64,000 bases of DNA from CALLPQ01 sp039819545 (GTDB lineage: Bacteria > Pseudomonadota > Alphaproteobacteria > Caulobacterales > Parvularculaceae), in NCBI GenBank assembly GCA_039819545.1, contig JBCBRS010000013.1:1-64000 (forward strand). The letters are read 5' to 3'. Shown in pieces: positions 1 to 8,855 of the stretch. How positions within the stretch are numbered: position 1 is the first letter of the stretch; each line of letters begins with the position of its first letter. Made by a program: the position numbers and the translations under genes. The notes under the pieces are model-generated. The model did no database searches. It worked only from the letters and a program-made list of their open reading frames with translations, and had not been told where the DNA came from.

Positions 1-1
1 C

Positions 2-1714
2 CATCGCCCCGCCCTCTTCGACAGCGAGACGAAGTGGAAGCTGACGCTGCGTCAGATGATCTTGGCGGGCAGCGGCCACCATACCGCCCGCAGCGCCTAC
101 CAGCTCTCGCTGATGGGCGTGCCGCTGGAGGAGATCCACGCGATCTTCAACCCAGAATACGTCGAAAACCTGGAGGATCCACGCCTGAAAGCGGCCTTCA
201 CCTACATCGACGGCATGGGGCGCTATCCCATCACGGCCTCAGCGGATCTGCACGCACTGCTGCGCACCCACTACCCCGACCGGGCGATTGCCGAGCTCAT
301 GCAGGTGGGCGCGATCAACAATGCATCCGCGACCCATGATGCGGTTCTACCCATTGTGACCGACCAGGAGACGGTGGATTGGGCGACAGAGAACTTGACC
401 GTGGTTGGATGGGAAGTTGGTCATAACGCTCCAACCTCGTCCGAAGAACAGCGCGTCAATCCCTTTGTGGGTGACCGTCTGGATGGCTTCGTGGCCGAGA
501 TCACGTCAACCTGGGTGCGCGATGACTATGGCGCCGTCGATCCGGTTTTGGAAACCGATTGGCTGAATGAGGTCACGGGGTACGACGTGTCTATGGTCAC
601 GTTCGACGGCGATGGCGATGGTATTGAACAGCCTTTCGACGCCTTCCCCAGTACCTACCTGCAATTCCAAACGGACGACGCGGTCGAGGCGAATAAGCCG
701 TCACGACGGACGCCTCGCTTTAACGTCCGCGCCTATGACTACGACTATTACACCGGTCCGCCCGACGTCACATCCACTGTGCCGTACAGTGATCGAAACA
801 TGCTCGACACCTTCTGGGACCGCGGCGCCGCCTTCGGCAGCAATGGGATGGATGAGTACATCCTGCAGGCCGAACGCACGATGACCTACCCGGAACTGTG
901 GTCAATGTTCATGGTCTACCAGCTCGCATCAGGGTGCGTGCACTGTCAGGCCCATGGCGCCTTTGGGATCTGGGATTACACAGAAGCTGACAATTTTCGT
1001 AGTGAAATACCGGAAGAGGAGAAAGGGCCCCTTCTTGAATATATCCGCTCGTTGATGGATTTCGAGCGCTCTGAATTCCTCGATCCGGCCGCGCGCGCGC
1101 GAATGCGCGTGGCGCGCGATGCGGCGCGTTTGCCAACGCGGATGACGGCGGCCCACATCGAAGAGCTGCGGCGTCATTACAGCGACCGTGAAATCCAGGA
1201 GATCCTCGCGACGCCGATCGTGATGGCCTGGCTGTCTGGCTCGATGCAGTCGATCGCCGTCGTCACCGATCAGCTGTCCATGAGCTGGATGTTGCGCAAT
1301 TTTGGTCCGGAAGGGTGGCGGCCGGGCGTGCATCTGGGTTTGCCAAGCGAGCAGCGCGGCTATCATATGAGCCAGTTGTTTGACCTCATCGTGTCCGACA
1401 TCAACACTGGCAAAGTCACCGACGCGGCGACCAAATGGAACGGGGCGTTCACACCGCCGGCGACTGACGCCGACGATGACGGTGTTGAGGACTACTTCGA
1501 CGGTTTCCCCAACGACCCAAGCCGCTGGGCCGACACCGATCGCGACGGCATTGAAGACTCCGAGGACGCTGACATTGATGGCGACGGCATTTCGAATGCC
1601 CAAGAATTGACAGCCGGAACATTCCCCTACAAAGCCGATTCCGACGGCGATGGCGTTGATGACAAAGCTGAGATGGAGGCAGGGACAAACCCGGTCGACC
1701 CTAAAAGCTTGTAG
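2..1714 (+). CDS. Tandem AhpD-like protein with thrombospondin type 3-like calcium repeats (5' end outside window)
   Basis: The frame is open to the left edge, so the start lies outside the window; about 570 residues are visible. Two regions resemble each other: roughly 40-400 and 890-1305 both end in a V-x-TDQ-x(4)-W-x(3)-N-F/L motif. The second half has a C-V-H-C-x-x-H motif near 935-955, like the CxxC-x-x-H active site of AhpD/carboxymuconolactone decarboxylase-type proteins. In the first half these cysteines are replaced. The C-terminal 80 residues (about 1465-1700) are D-x-D-x-DG-type repeats as in thrombospondin type 3 calcium-binding modules, and a single similar motif sits near 605-640. 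Such repeats usually occur in exported proteins. The enzymatic role is inferred only from the motif. Confidence 0.75.
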   Translation, partial: HRPALFDSETKWKLTLRQMILAGSGHHTARSAYQLSLMGVPLEEIHAIFNPEYVENLEDPRLKAAFTYIDGMGRYPITASADLHALLRTHYPDRAIAELMQVGAINNASATHDAVLPIVTDQETVDWATENLTVVGWEVGHNAPTSSEEQRVNPFVGDRLDGFVAEITSTWVRDDYGAVDPVLETDWLNEVTGYDVSMVTFDGDGDGIEQPFDAFPSTYLQFQTDDAVEANKPSRRTPRFNVRAYDYDYYTGPPDVTSTVPYSDRNMLDTFWDRGAAFGSNGMDEYILQAERTMTYPELWSMFMVYQLASGCVHCQAHGAFGIWDYTEADNFRSEIPEEEKGPLLEYIRSLMDFERSEFLDPAARARMRVARDAARLPTRMTAAHIEELRRHYSDREIQEILATPIVMAWLSGSMQSIAVVTDQLSMSWMLRNFGPEGWRPGVHLGLPSEQRGYHMSQLFDLIVSDINTGKVTDAATKWNGAFTPPATDADDDGVEDYFDGFPNDPSRWADTDRDGIEDSEDADIDGDGISNAQELTAGTFPYKADSDGDGVDDKAEMEAGTNPVDPKSL

Positions 1715-2163
1715 CAATCAAAAGGTCTACTCGGTCGCAAAGAAGAGGATGAAGAATCCCCTTCTTTCGTTGATCCGGACCCATTAGCGTCGCTAAGCGT
1801 CTATCAAGTTCTCAAGCGTTAGCCTCGGCCTTAAGAGCCATATCGTTCACACCGTTTCGACGCTTGACGAGCGGACTGGCGTAGCCGTGGAAGAAACCGA
1901 ACGCATATTGCCGTAATCTCTATGGTCAAGCTGCGGCAACCCTCAGGCGGGTTTCTGATCGTCAGTAAACCGACCGGGTCGAAGGTGCGGTCACCCATGT
2001 GCGTAACGCAGATGGTTTCAACCCCGCAGAATATGAAACCACCGAAAGTCATAGCCTAGACTTTGCTTACTGCGCATCCGCGTAAACCTTCAACACTTTT
2101 TTACCAAAACGCCTAAACCGATGAATATTTTTTTTGATGTACAAACACTCGCAATTCTGAACC
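1715..2163. other. Intergenic stretch left of the IS element
   Basis: No convincing gene. A 38-codon open stretch without a start codon (about 1969-2086, + strand) has protein-like codon use and could be a decayed gene fragment. The last 100 bases are AT-rich. The right boundary is the TA target dinucleotide of the insertion sequence. Confidence 0.4.
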
Positions 2164-3235
2164 TAGAGCACGTTCACAATAATCTGAATCATCAAGGGGA
2201 TTCACTTTTGTGACGAACAGCCTGACTGTTTATCGAGTAGTCAGGGAGACCAGCAATGGGCCGCGCCTATTCTAATGATCTTCGCAAGCGTGTTGTGCGC
2301 GCCGTTGAAAATGAAGGGATGAGCGCAAGCGCCGCGTCCCGCCGGTTTGGCGTTGCGCGCTCAACTGCGATCCTTTGGGTCCAGCGATATCGCCAAACTG
2401 GTGACGTCTCGGCAAGCCGCGTAGGACGTCCCAAGGGCATGAAGGTGGCCGCGTATACAAAGTTCATCATGACAAAGATGAAGAACAAGGACACGACGCT
2501 GGATATCCTGCAGGATGCGCTGTGGGAAGAATGTGGTGTGTATGCCAGCCGCACCCTGCTGCACCGTTTCATTCAGGCTGAAGGGCTCAGCTATAAAAAA
2601 AACCGTGCACGCCAGCGAGCAGAACCGGCCTGATGTTGCGCTGAAGCGCTGGCTTTGGCGGCGGGCAATCCCCGCCCTCGATCCGGATGATCTTGTCTTC
2701 CTTGATGAAACCTGGTTTCGAACGGATATGACCCCGCTTCGCGGGTGGGCCATGAAAGGTGAACGCCTGATGGCAAAAGTGCCCGGCGGTCACTGGAGTG
2801 AGGTGAGAATAGCACCGAACACAACGCTTGTGGCCGGATTAACATCGCACGGATTGATCGCGCCGGTGACGCTGGACGGTCCCATGAACGGCGACGCGTT
2901 TATCGCTTATATCGAGCAGTTTTTGTGTCCTGTCCTGAAGCCCGGTCAGATTGTGATCATGGATAATCTGCCTGCGCATAAAGTCACGGGCGTGGCCGCC
3001 GCTATTGAGGCTGTGGGCGCGACGCTTTTGTACCTCCCGCCATATTCGCCGGACCTAAACCCGATTGAGATGTCCTTTGCCCAGATAAAAGCCGAGGTGC
3101 GACGGCGAAACTGTAGAAGCGTTGATGACCTCTGGGACGCAATCGGAACGGCAACAGCCGCGCTTACATCACAGCAGGCTGAAAACTACTTCAGCCACAT
3201 CGGATACCGATCAAACCTTTTGTGAATTTGCTCTA
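2164..3235 (+). mobile_element. IS630-family insertion sequence (about 1.07 kb)
   Basis: The ends are imperfect inverted repeats. Left 2164-2179 begins TAGAGCA and right 3220-3235 ends TGCTCTA; they match at 14 of 16 positions when one is reversed. A TA dinucleotide lies at each outer end, as expected from the TA target duplication of the IS630/Tc1-mariner group. At the left end the target context is CTAG, a preferred IS630 target. The element carries a single transposase split by a frameshift, and the transposase stop codon (3223-3225) lies inside the right terminal repeat. Confidence 0.85.
2256..3225 (+). pseudogene. IS630-family transposase, split by a frameshift at an A8 run
   Basis: The first reading frame (2256-2633, 125 residues) holds the N-terminal helix-turn-helix DNA-binding part, with GRAYSNDLRKRVV at its start. 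The second frame (open from before 2593 to 3225) holds the DDE catalytic part, with FLDETWF, VIMDNLPAHK and the YSPDLNPIE block. They join at eight A residues (2595-2602). Removing one A would give a continuous protein through KKTVHASEQ, which is how related transposases read. So either one A was gained and the gene is dead, or polymerase slippage or a ribosomal frameshift on the A run restores the frame. The first start has a GGGAGA ribosome-binding site just upstream. Confidence 0.8.
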
Positions 3236-3275
3236 GACTGCGTTTTTGGGTCATCAAAGACTAAACGCAGTCTAG
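3233..3275. other. Perfect 13-bp stem hairpin at the IS right boundary
   Basis: CTAGACTGCGTTT (3233-3245) and its exact reverse complement (3263-3275) flank a 17-base loop. The first three bases of the left arm (CTA) belong to the IS end and its target TA. The base left of the IS (2163) is also C, so the same stem existed before insertion. Confidence 0.7.
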
Positions 3276-3411
3276 CGAGGGGCAGGCTATTGCACGGGAA
3301 TACGGGTTTAAACTGAGATAACAGTTTGCGTGTCCCCGGGCGCCAAAAAAAATAACGACCCGGGGTCGGGGTCGACATGTTCGCAATCGTCAAAACACAT
3401 CAGTACCCAGA

Positions 3412-3840
3412 TTAAAGCGCCGGAATCCGCAAGACTTGACCCGGATAAATCTTGTCAGGGTCGGAAAGCATGGGTTTGTTTGCCTCGAAGATCACCGGAT
3501 ACTTCATGGCGTCGCCATATTGGGCCTTGGCGATTTTTGACAGGGAATCGCCGCTGACGACGGTGTAAAATGTTGCCTCGGGCGCGGCTTCTTCAACCAC
3601 GATGTGGCTTTCCACCTCGGCAACCCCGGCATTATTCCCGGCGGCAAGGATTGCCTTTTCTGCTTCTTCCTGGGTTTTTGCAGTGCCTTTAAGAACGACC
3701 TTTTCGCCTTGCGTTTCCACGTCGAGGTCTTTGACGTCGATCTTGTGGCCAGTGACGCGTTCTTTAATGTTGCCCGCTGCATTACCCACGGAGCCGGCGA
3801 TTTTTTCACCAGCGTTTTTGACAAATTTGAACAGGTTCAT
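3412..3840 (-). CDS. kbp: BON and LysM domain protein, Kbp/YgaU type
   Basis: The 142-residue protein matches the two-domain layout of E. coli Kbp (YgaU, 149 residues). An N-terminal segment is followed by a BON domain (about residues 25-85, with the alternating pattern around VVLKGTAKTQEEAEKAI). A C-terminal LysM domain (about 90-141) starts at YTVVSGDSLSKIAKAQYG and ends in IYPGQVLRIP. In E. coli the family is a cytoplasmic potassium-binding protein, and no signal peptide is seen here either. A DUF937 gene lies just upstream on the same strand (30 bases away), so the two are probably co-transcribed. The function is known only from the E. coli relative. Confidence 0.85.
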   Translation of the reverse strand: MNLFKFVKNAGEKIAGSVGNAAGNIKERVTGHKIDVKDLDVETQGEKVVLKGTAKTQEEAEKAILAAGNNAGVAEVESHIVVEEAAPEATFYTVVSGDSLSKIAKAQYGDAMKYPVIFEANKPMLSDPDKIYPGQVLRIPAL

Positions 3841-3869
3841 GCCTGATTTCCTTTTTCTTTACCGTAGAC

Positions 3870-4487
3870 CTATTTGCGTCCAAAAAGACCGCCAAGGATG
3901 CTCTTGCCGAGCCCGCCTTTGACGGCAGCACCGAGCAAATCATCCTTGATATCGCCATCGCCATCGGCGTCGAGCATAGACATCAAACCGCCCAACTCGG
4001 ACGGCGCTTTTTCACGCGCGCGCATGCCTTCCTCGCGGATCAGACCGGCAAGCCCGGCATCGTCGAGACTTTGGGTGCGTTTGGCCTGACCAAGCTGATT
4101 CATGACGAGCGGCGCAGCCATCGCCAGCAGATTGCCGATCTGATTACTGTCGGCACCGCCTGCAGCGGCGGCGAGCGTTTGTTCGGCCTCGGCGCGTTTG
4201 CCACCCAAAATGTGGCCGAGAATTTTCTGACCATCGGCAAGCACATCGTCGCGGCCAACGGCGGCGGAAACATCGCCCAGCATGGAGCCGTCATGGCGTT
4301 CCAACGCGTTGGAAAGCGCCCGCGCGCCATCGGGGTTCGCAGTATTCTTTTTTAGCCCGCCCATGAGCGCGGCCATGGCCATGGGCATCAGCTTGGCGGT
4401 CATATCCTGGCTCAGGCCGGTCTTTTGCGCTGCCTGCTGCGTAATCTGCGAGGCAACAACATTGGTGAGTTGATTCATCAGTGACAT
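3870..4487 (-). CDS. DUF937 family protein with an EF-hand-like loop
   Basis: A 205-residue protein that starts MSLMNQLTNVV at 4487 behind a GGAAGGA ribosome-binding site; an upstream in-frame ATG at 4520 lacks one. The body is alanine- and glycine-rich with helices typical of DUF937 (YidB-like) proteins. Near the C-terminus a DADGDGDIKDDL segment matches the calcium-binding loop of an EF hand, followed by a glycine-rich end (KGGLGKSILGGLFGRK). DUF937 proteins have no settled biochemical role. The close neighbour is the LysM/BON gene. Confidence 0.75.
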   Translation of the reverse strand: MSLMNQLTNVVASQITQQAAQKTGLSQDMTAKLMPMAMAALMGGLKKNTANPDGARALSNALERHDGSMLGDVSAAVGRDDVLADGQKILGHILGGKRAEAEQTLAAAAGGADSNQIGNLLAMAAPLVMNQLGQAKRTQSLDDAGLAGLIREEGMRAREKAPSELGGLMSMLDADGDGDIKDDLLGAAVKGGLGKSILGGLFGRK

Positions 4488-4713
4488 TTGGGGTCCTTCC
4501 TCATCTTGGGCGGGGAGCAAGGACCGCTCCCATCAACCACAAGGTGCATTGTGGTGGTAAATACCCAAACAAAGCAAGGGGCTGGTCCGTTCTTCTCATT
4601 ATACTTTGCTGCGGCAGCTGGCTGGACCGGGCCTGGTTGCAACTGATCGAAAAGCCGACAATTTTATCGATCTTGTGTCTTTGCGAAGCGGGCAAGCCCC
4701 GCTATAGGACACC

Positions 4714-5589
4714 ATGGGAAAGCAAGTCGCGCCGCCCGGCAAAAATGCCAACCGTTCGCCCCGTAAGAAGACGGGTGCCGAAAGCAAAAGCCGAGCGCGA
4801 AAATCCGCTATAGAGCGCACCGCGCTTGGCGAAGAACCGGAAAAGCGGACTCGAAAATCCGTTGCCGCTAAAACCGGTCGCAAGACGGACGACACCAATG
4901 CGGACGGCCTGCGCGAATTGCGGGTTAATGTGAAAACCGCAAAGTACCGAAAGACATCCTCAACCAAATGGCTGATGCGCCAATTGAACGATCCTTTCGT
5001 GGCCAAAGCCAAGGCTGAAGGGTATCGCTCGCGCGCGGCATACAAACTGATCGAGCTTGATGAGAAATTCACGCTCTTGAAGCCGGGGGCGCGGGTTGTG
5101 GACCTTGGCTGTGCACCAGGGGGCTGGTGCCAGGTTGCGGTCAAGGCGGTGGGCGCGCGCGGCGCCGTCGTGGGTATTGATTATCTGAATATGGACACGG
5201 TCGCCGGGGCAGACGTTCTGGAGATGGATTTTCTCGATGACGATGCGCCGGCGCGGTTGAAAGCCCTTTTGCGCGGCGAGGCTGATCTCGTCCTGTCCGA
5301 TATGGCCGCGCCCACAACGGGGCACAAAGCAACCGATCACTTGCGGATCGTTGCGCTTGCCGATGCAGCGCTCGATTTTGCCATCGACGTTTTGTCACCG
5401 GGCGGGGCATTTATCTCCAAGGTGTTTCAGGGCGGAGCAGAGGGTGACCTCCTCAACCGGCTCAAACGGAACTTTACAACGGTCAAGCACGCCAAGCCGA
5501 AGGCGAGCCGTCAGGAATCGGCTGAAATGTATGTGGTCGCCATGGGCTTTCGCGGGGATGCGGAGCAATCGGGGGAAAAGACACAATGA
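4714..5589 (+). CDS. rlmE: 23S rRNA 2'-O-ribose methyltransferase RlmE (FtsJ)
   Basis: RlmE methylates U2552 of 23S rRNA in the assembling 50S subunit, using S-adenosylmethionine. The protein has a basic, low-complexity N-terminal extension of about 70 residues that E. coli RlmE lacks. The methyltransferase fold follows, with SAM-binding motif DLGCAPGGW at residues 130-138. The K-D-K-E catalytic tetrad can be placed at K111 (in SRAAYKL), D196 (in LSDMAAP), K236 (in SKVFQG) and E271 (in AEMYVVA). It starts a tight run: its TGA overlaps the ATG of the following phosphatase gene by four bases. Confidence 0.95.
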   Translation: MGKQVAPPGKNANRSPRKKTGAESKSRARKSAIERTALGEEPEKRTRKSVAAKTGRKTDDTNADGLRELRVNVKTAKYRKTSSTKWLMRQLNDPFVAKAKAEGYRSRAAYKLIELDEKFTLLKPGARVVDLGCAPGGWCQVAVKAVGARGAVVGIDYLNMDTVAGADVLEMDFLDDDAPARLKALLRGEADLVLSDMAAPTTGHKATDHLRIVALADAALDFAIDVLSPGGAFISKVFQGGAEGDLLNRLKRNFTTVKHAKPKASRQESAEMYVVAMGFRGDAEQSGEKTQ

Positions 5590-6155
5590 GAATCCACGTT
5601 TCGTCATTACCAAAAGTGCCAGAGATGGTTGCGGCCCACGGCCCGAGCCGGGTTGTCAGCCTACTTGGTCCGGGTACCGAATTCCCGGTCATTACGGACC
5701 TCGACGGCGTTCATCACCACAAGGTTGAGATCAACGATATTCGCAAGCCGATTGACGGGCTGGTGCCACCGGGCGAGACCCACGTAACGGGGCTCGTCGA
5801 TTTCCTGCGCCGTTGGGACCCGTCAACGCCGCTCCTTTCCCATTGCTGGGCGGGAATTTCGCGCTCAACGGCGACCGCTTTTATTGCCGCCTGCCTCCAT
5901 AATCCGCAAACGGATGAGGCGGAAATTGCATCAGCCATCGCCGCGGCATCGCCGACGGCATACCCAAATACCCTGATCGTCTCGATTGCCGATAGTCTCC
6001 TTGCGCGCGGCGGGCGTATGGACGCAGCGATTGCGCCCATTGTTGAGGATGAAGACCGCATTGTCCGGGTCCGGGGCCTCGAAGAGGCTGTGCCGTTTTC
6101 GATTCCGGCCCGGTTCGATGGGGGCCCGGCCCGCCTCGATGGGGACAATGCGTAA
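5586..6155 (+). CDS. Tyrosine/dual-specificity phosphatase-like protein
   Basis: A 189-residue protein with a cysteine phosphatase signature, H-C-W-A-G-I-S-R-S, at residues 86-94: the CX5R loop with C87 as nucleophile and R93 as phosphate-binding residue. Aspartate 51 in IND could be the general acid, but I cannot confirm this. No signal peptide or membrane segment is visible, so it should be cytoplasmic. The start overlaps the end of rlmE (ATGA) and its TAA overlaps the ATG of the next gene, so the three genes are translationally coupled. The substrate is unknown. Confidence 0.8.
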   Translation: MRIHVSSLPKVPEMVAAHGPSRVVSLLGPGTEFPVITDLDGVHHHKVEINDIRKPIDGLVPPGETHVTGLVDFLRRWDPSTPLLSHCWAGISRSTATAFIAACLHNPQTDEAEIASAIAAASPTAYPNTLIVSIADSLLARGGRMDAAIAPIVEDEDRIVRVRGLEEAVPFSIPARFDGGPARLDGDNA

Positions 6156-6844
6156 TGCGCTCGGCCCCGTCTTCACACGCTGACGCCAGCCATGGGCAGC
6201 AAATCCGCATGGGTCACGCGGAGGTCCACTATCGCGAAGCGCACGCGGTGTGGGAGAAGCTGGAAAAGAAATTTACCAATTTGCGCGGTATGTCCTTTGG
6301 CTGGCTTGTTCGGCTCAACAGTGAACGGATCAATTCCAAACGCTTCATACGGTTGACAAAGAAAGCCGAGCGCTATGGCCTGCCAGCGCTTTTTAGCCCG
6401 CTGACGGTGCCGCAACTGGCCATGCTCCAGGAACGCAGTGCCATCAATTTGAAAATGGCGAGCGACGCGTTACGTCTTTATGTAGTGATTAATGTATCCA
6501 TTCCTGTGGCGCTTTTCGTTCTCGTAAATCAGCTTGCCCCCACTTTCTTTGCACGTTTGTTTGGCACCATTGAACCGATTTCAATTCTCTTTATCGCTAT
6601 CAGTTTCATCGCTACCCTGATGATCACGACCTGGTATGCTTATGCCGGCGTCCATCAGGCGCGTGATCTCAACTATCTCCTTGTCAATGAACTCGCCAGC
6701 GCCCGGCTGATCGAGCGATCGCAAGCCCGCGATGATCGAAACGGGTACGAGCCTGATCCAGATGATCCTGACACAGACGATTTTGGCGCGGCAGATAATG
6801 AAATTGATCCCGGCCTTATCGATGGCACGGGCAGTCTGACCTGA
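6155..6844 (+). CDS. Uncharacterised protein with two membrane segments
   Basis: A 229-residue protein with a hydrophilic N-terminal half (about 1-105, many charged residues). Two hydrophobic segments (about 108-127 and 141-164) follow, then an acidic tail rich in D, P and E. This suggests a two-pass inner-membrane protein with both large parts on the same side. It starts at the TAATG overlap with the phosphatase gene and ends 22 bases before guaB, so it probably belongs to the rlmE-guaB transcript. I do not recognise the family. Confidence 0.75.
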   Translation: MRSAPSSHADASHGQQIRMGHAEVHYREAHAVWEKLEKKFTNLRGMSFGWLVRLNSERINSKRFIRLTKKAERYGLPALFSPLTVPQLAMLQERSAINLKMASDALRLYVVINVSIPVALFVLVNQLAPTFFARLFGTIEPISILFIAISFIATLMITTWYAYAGVHQARDLNYLLVNELASARLIERSQARDDRNGYEPDPDDPDTDDFGAADNEIDPGLIDGTGSLT

Positions 6845-6866
6845 ATAGAGTTGAGGACCTTTGACT

Positions 6867-8342
6867 ATGCAAATTCGTGATGCGCTGACCTTTGACGATG
6901 TGCTGCTGGAGCCCGGCCCCTCCGAAGTGATGCCCAGCGAGGTGGATGTGCGCGCGCGGCTCACCCGCTCAATCACCCTGAACATTCCGGTCATCTCGTC
7001 GGCCATGGACACCGTTACGGAAACCGAGATGGCGATCGCCATGGCGCAAAGTGGCGGCATTGGCGTTCTTCACCGCAATACCTCTGTCGCCGAGCAGGCT
7101 GAACAGGTGCGCCGCGTCAAACGGTTTGAAAGCGGCATGGTTGTGAACCCTAGAACGCTGACGCCCGATGCAACGCTCGCGCAGGCGCAGGCAAGCATGG
7201 CCGAATACCGCATCTCTGGCTTTCCGGTGGTAGAGAACCCCGATGCCAATGGCGTGGGACGGCTTGTGGGTATCCTGACCAACCGCGACATGCGGTTTGC
7301 GGAAAATCCTGACCAGAAAGTCAGTGAGCTGATGACACGCGAGAACCTTGTGACCGTCAAACCCGGGGTCAGCCGGGAAGAGGCAGCGAGGCTTCTACAT
7401 CGCTACCGGATTGAGCGGCTGATTGTGGTCGATGAGGAGGGGCGCTGTATCGGGCTGATCACCGTTAAGGATATGGATAAGGCACAAGCCCACCCGCTGG
7501 CCTGTAAAGACGAGGAAGGACGCTTGCGCGTGGCGGCGGCCTCCACCGTGGGTGATACCGGGTTTGCGCGGGTTGAGGCCCTCATTGATGCGGGCTGTGA
7601 TGTGATCGTTATCGACACCGCCCATGGCCACAGCCAGAAAGTGATCGATCAGGTCGATCGCATCAAGAAAATGTCCAACACAACCCAGATCATTGCGGGT
7701 AATGTGGCGACCTATGACGGTACCCGCGCCCTGGTCGATGCGGGCGCGGATGCGGTGAAGGTGGGGATCGGCCCCGGGTCAATCTGTACAACCCGGATGG
7801 TTGCCGGTGTGGGCGTGCCACAGCTGACGGCAATCAGTGATGCGGCCCGCGCCGCAAAAGACAGCGACACGGTTGTCATTGCCGATGGGGGCATCAAATA
7901 TTCCGGCGATATGGCAAAGGCACTGGCTGCGGGCGCAGACTGCGCCATGGTTGGCTCGCTTCTGGCGGGGACCGATGAAGCACCCGGCGAGGTTTTCTTG
8001 TATCAGGGCCGTGCCTATAAATCCTATCGCGGCATGGGCTCCATCACCGCCATGTCGCGCGGGTCAGCGGACAGATATTTTCAGGCCGATGTGACCGAGC
8101 AGATGAAACTCGTCCCCGAGGGGATAGAAGGCCGCGTCCCCCATAAAGGGCCTATCGCGCCAATCCTGCACCAGCTTGTGGGCGGCGTGCGCGCCTCCAT
8201 GGGGTATGTGGGTGCGCCGACCATCGAAACCTTGCAACAGCGGGCGCGGTTTGTGCGGATTACCAATGCGGGGCTAAAAGAAAGCCATGTGCATGATGTC
8301 GCCATCACGCGCGAGGCGCCGAACTATCCGAGTCCAACCTGA
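6867..8342 (+). CDS. guaB: IMP dehydrogenase
   Basis: IMP dehydrogenase oxidises IMP to XMP with NAD+, the committed step of GMP synthesis. The 491-residue protein starts MQIRDALTFDDVLLEPG. It has the expected inserted pair of CBS domains (about residues 92-210) and the catalytic loop GPGSICTT with the active cysteine near residue 307. The flap region with KGPIAP and the C-terminal NAGLKESH segment are present. I chose ATG 6867, ten bases after the GAGG ribosome-binding site, over the in-frame TTG at 6861. Confidence 0.97.
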   Translation: MQIRDALTFDDVLLEPGPSEVMPSEVDVRARLTRSITLNIPVISSAMDTVTETEMAIAMAQSGGIGVLHRNTSVAEQAEQVRRVKRFESGMVVNPRTLTPDATLAQAQASMAEYRISGFPVVENPDANGVGRLVGILTNRDMRFAENPDQKVSELMTRENLVTVKPGVSREEAARLLHRYRIERLIVVDEEGRCIGLITVKDMDKAQAHPLACKDEEGRLRVAAASTVGDTGFARVEALIDAGCDVIVIDTAHGHSQKVIDQVDRIKKMSNTTQIIAGNVATYDGTRALVDAGADAVKVGIGPGSICTTRMVAGVGVPQLTAISDAARAAKDSDTVVIADGGIKYSGDMAKALAAGADCAMVGSLLAGTDEAPGEVFLYQGRAYKSYRGMGSITAMSRGSADRYFQADVTEQMKLVPEGIEGRVPHKGPIAPILHQLVGGVRASMGYVGAPTIETLQQRARFVRITNAGLKESHVHDVAITREAPNYPSPT

Positions 8343-8356
8343 TCTGGAGTAATCTG

Positions 8357-8851
8357 ATGCATCTCATGCGTGCGCTTCGTTCGAAAAGCCATGTCGTCCT
8401 GATCAGCTTTTGTTTGGGAGCTGTCGATATCAGGTCTGCGCATGCCGAGGAGCCGGGTACGCAAGGCTCGGTAGAAACACTCGATGATGCGGGGTTGCGT
8501 GCGGCGTTTGCGGGCAAAACCCATATCGGGCTCTATCGCCGCTATCTTGAGGCCTATGGCGAGCAGCGGTTTGTGGAGGCCTATGCCGCCGATGGCACGC
8601 TGCAATACACCGCCGGGTCATTGTCGATCAGCGGAACGTGGTCCATCGCGTCTGGCAAAATCTGCTTTACCTATGACAGCCCTGCGTTCCTAGCCGGATG
8701 TTTCCGGGTCGTTGCCGATCAGGGCTGTTATTATAGCTATGAGATTTTTCCATCGGGTAGGCAGACCGTACCCGGACGCGATCCCTGGTGGATTAGATCA
8801 CACGTGGACGGCACAAACCCCGTTTGCGCCGACCCCGATCTTGTATCCTAA
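8357..8851 (+). CDS. Exported protein of unknown function
   Basis: The 164-residue protein begins with a typical signal peptide: basic MHLMRALRSKS, a hydrophobic core, and an AHA-E cleavage site near residue 30. The mature part has several cysteines and a pattern of turns and short strands (SLSISGTWSIASGKICFTYD) such as seen in small beta-rich periplasmic proteins. It begins 14 bases after guaB and may be transcribed with it. I do not recognise the family. Confidence 0.65.
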   Translation: MHLMRALRSKSHVVLISFCLGAVDIRSAHAEEPGTQGSVETLDDAGLRAAFAGKTHIGLYRRYLEAYGEQRFVEAYAADGTLQYTAGSLSISGTWSIASGKICFTYDSPAFLAGCFRVVADQGCYYSYEIFPSGRQTVPGRDPWWIRSHVDGTNPVCADPDLVS

Positions 8852-8855
8852 GGAT

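Noticed and set aside
1831..2052. Minus-strand frame of 73 codons left of the IS
   Set aside because: No ribosome-binding site, unusual residue composition, and a better (though broken) open stretch lies on the other strand.
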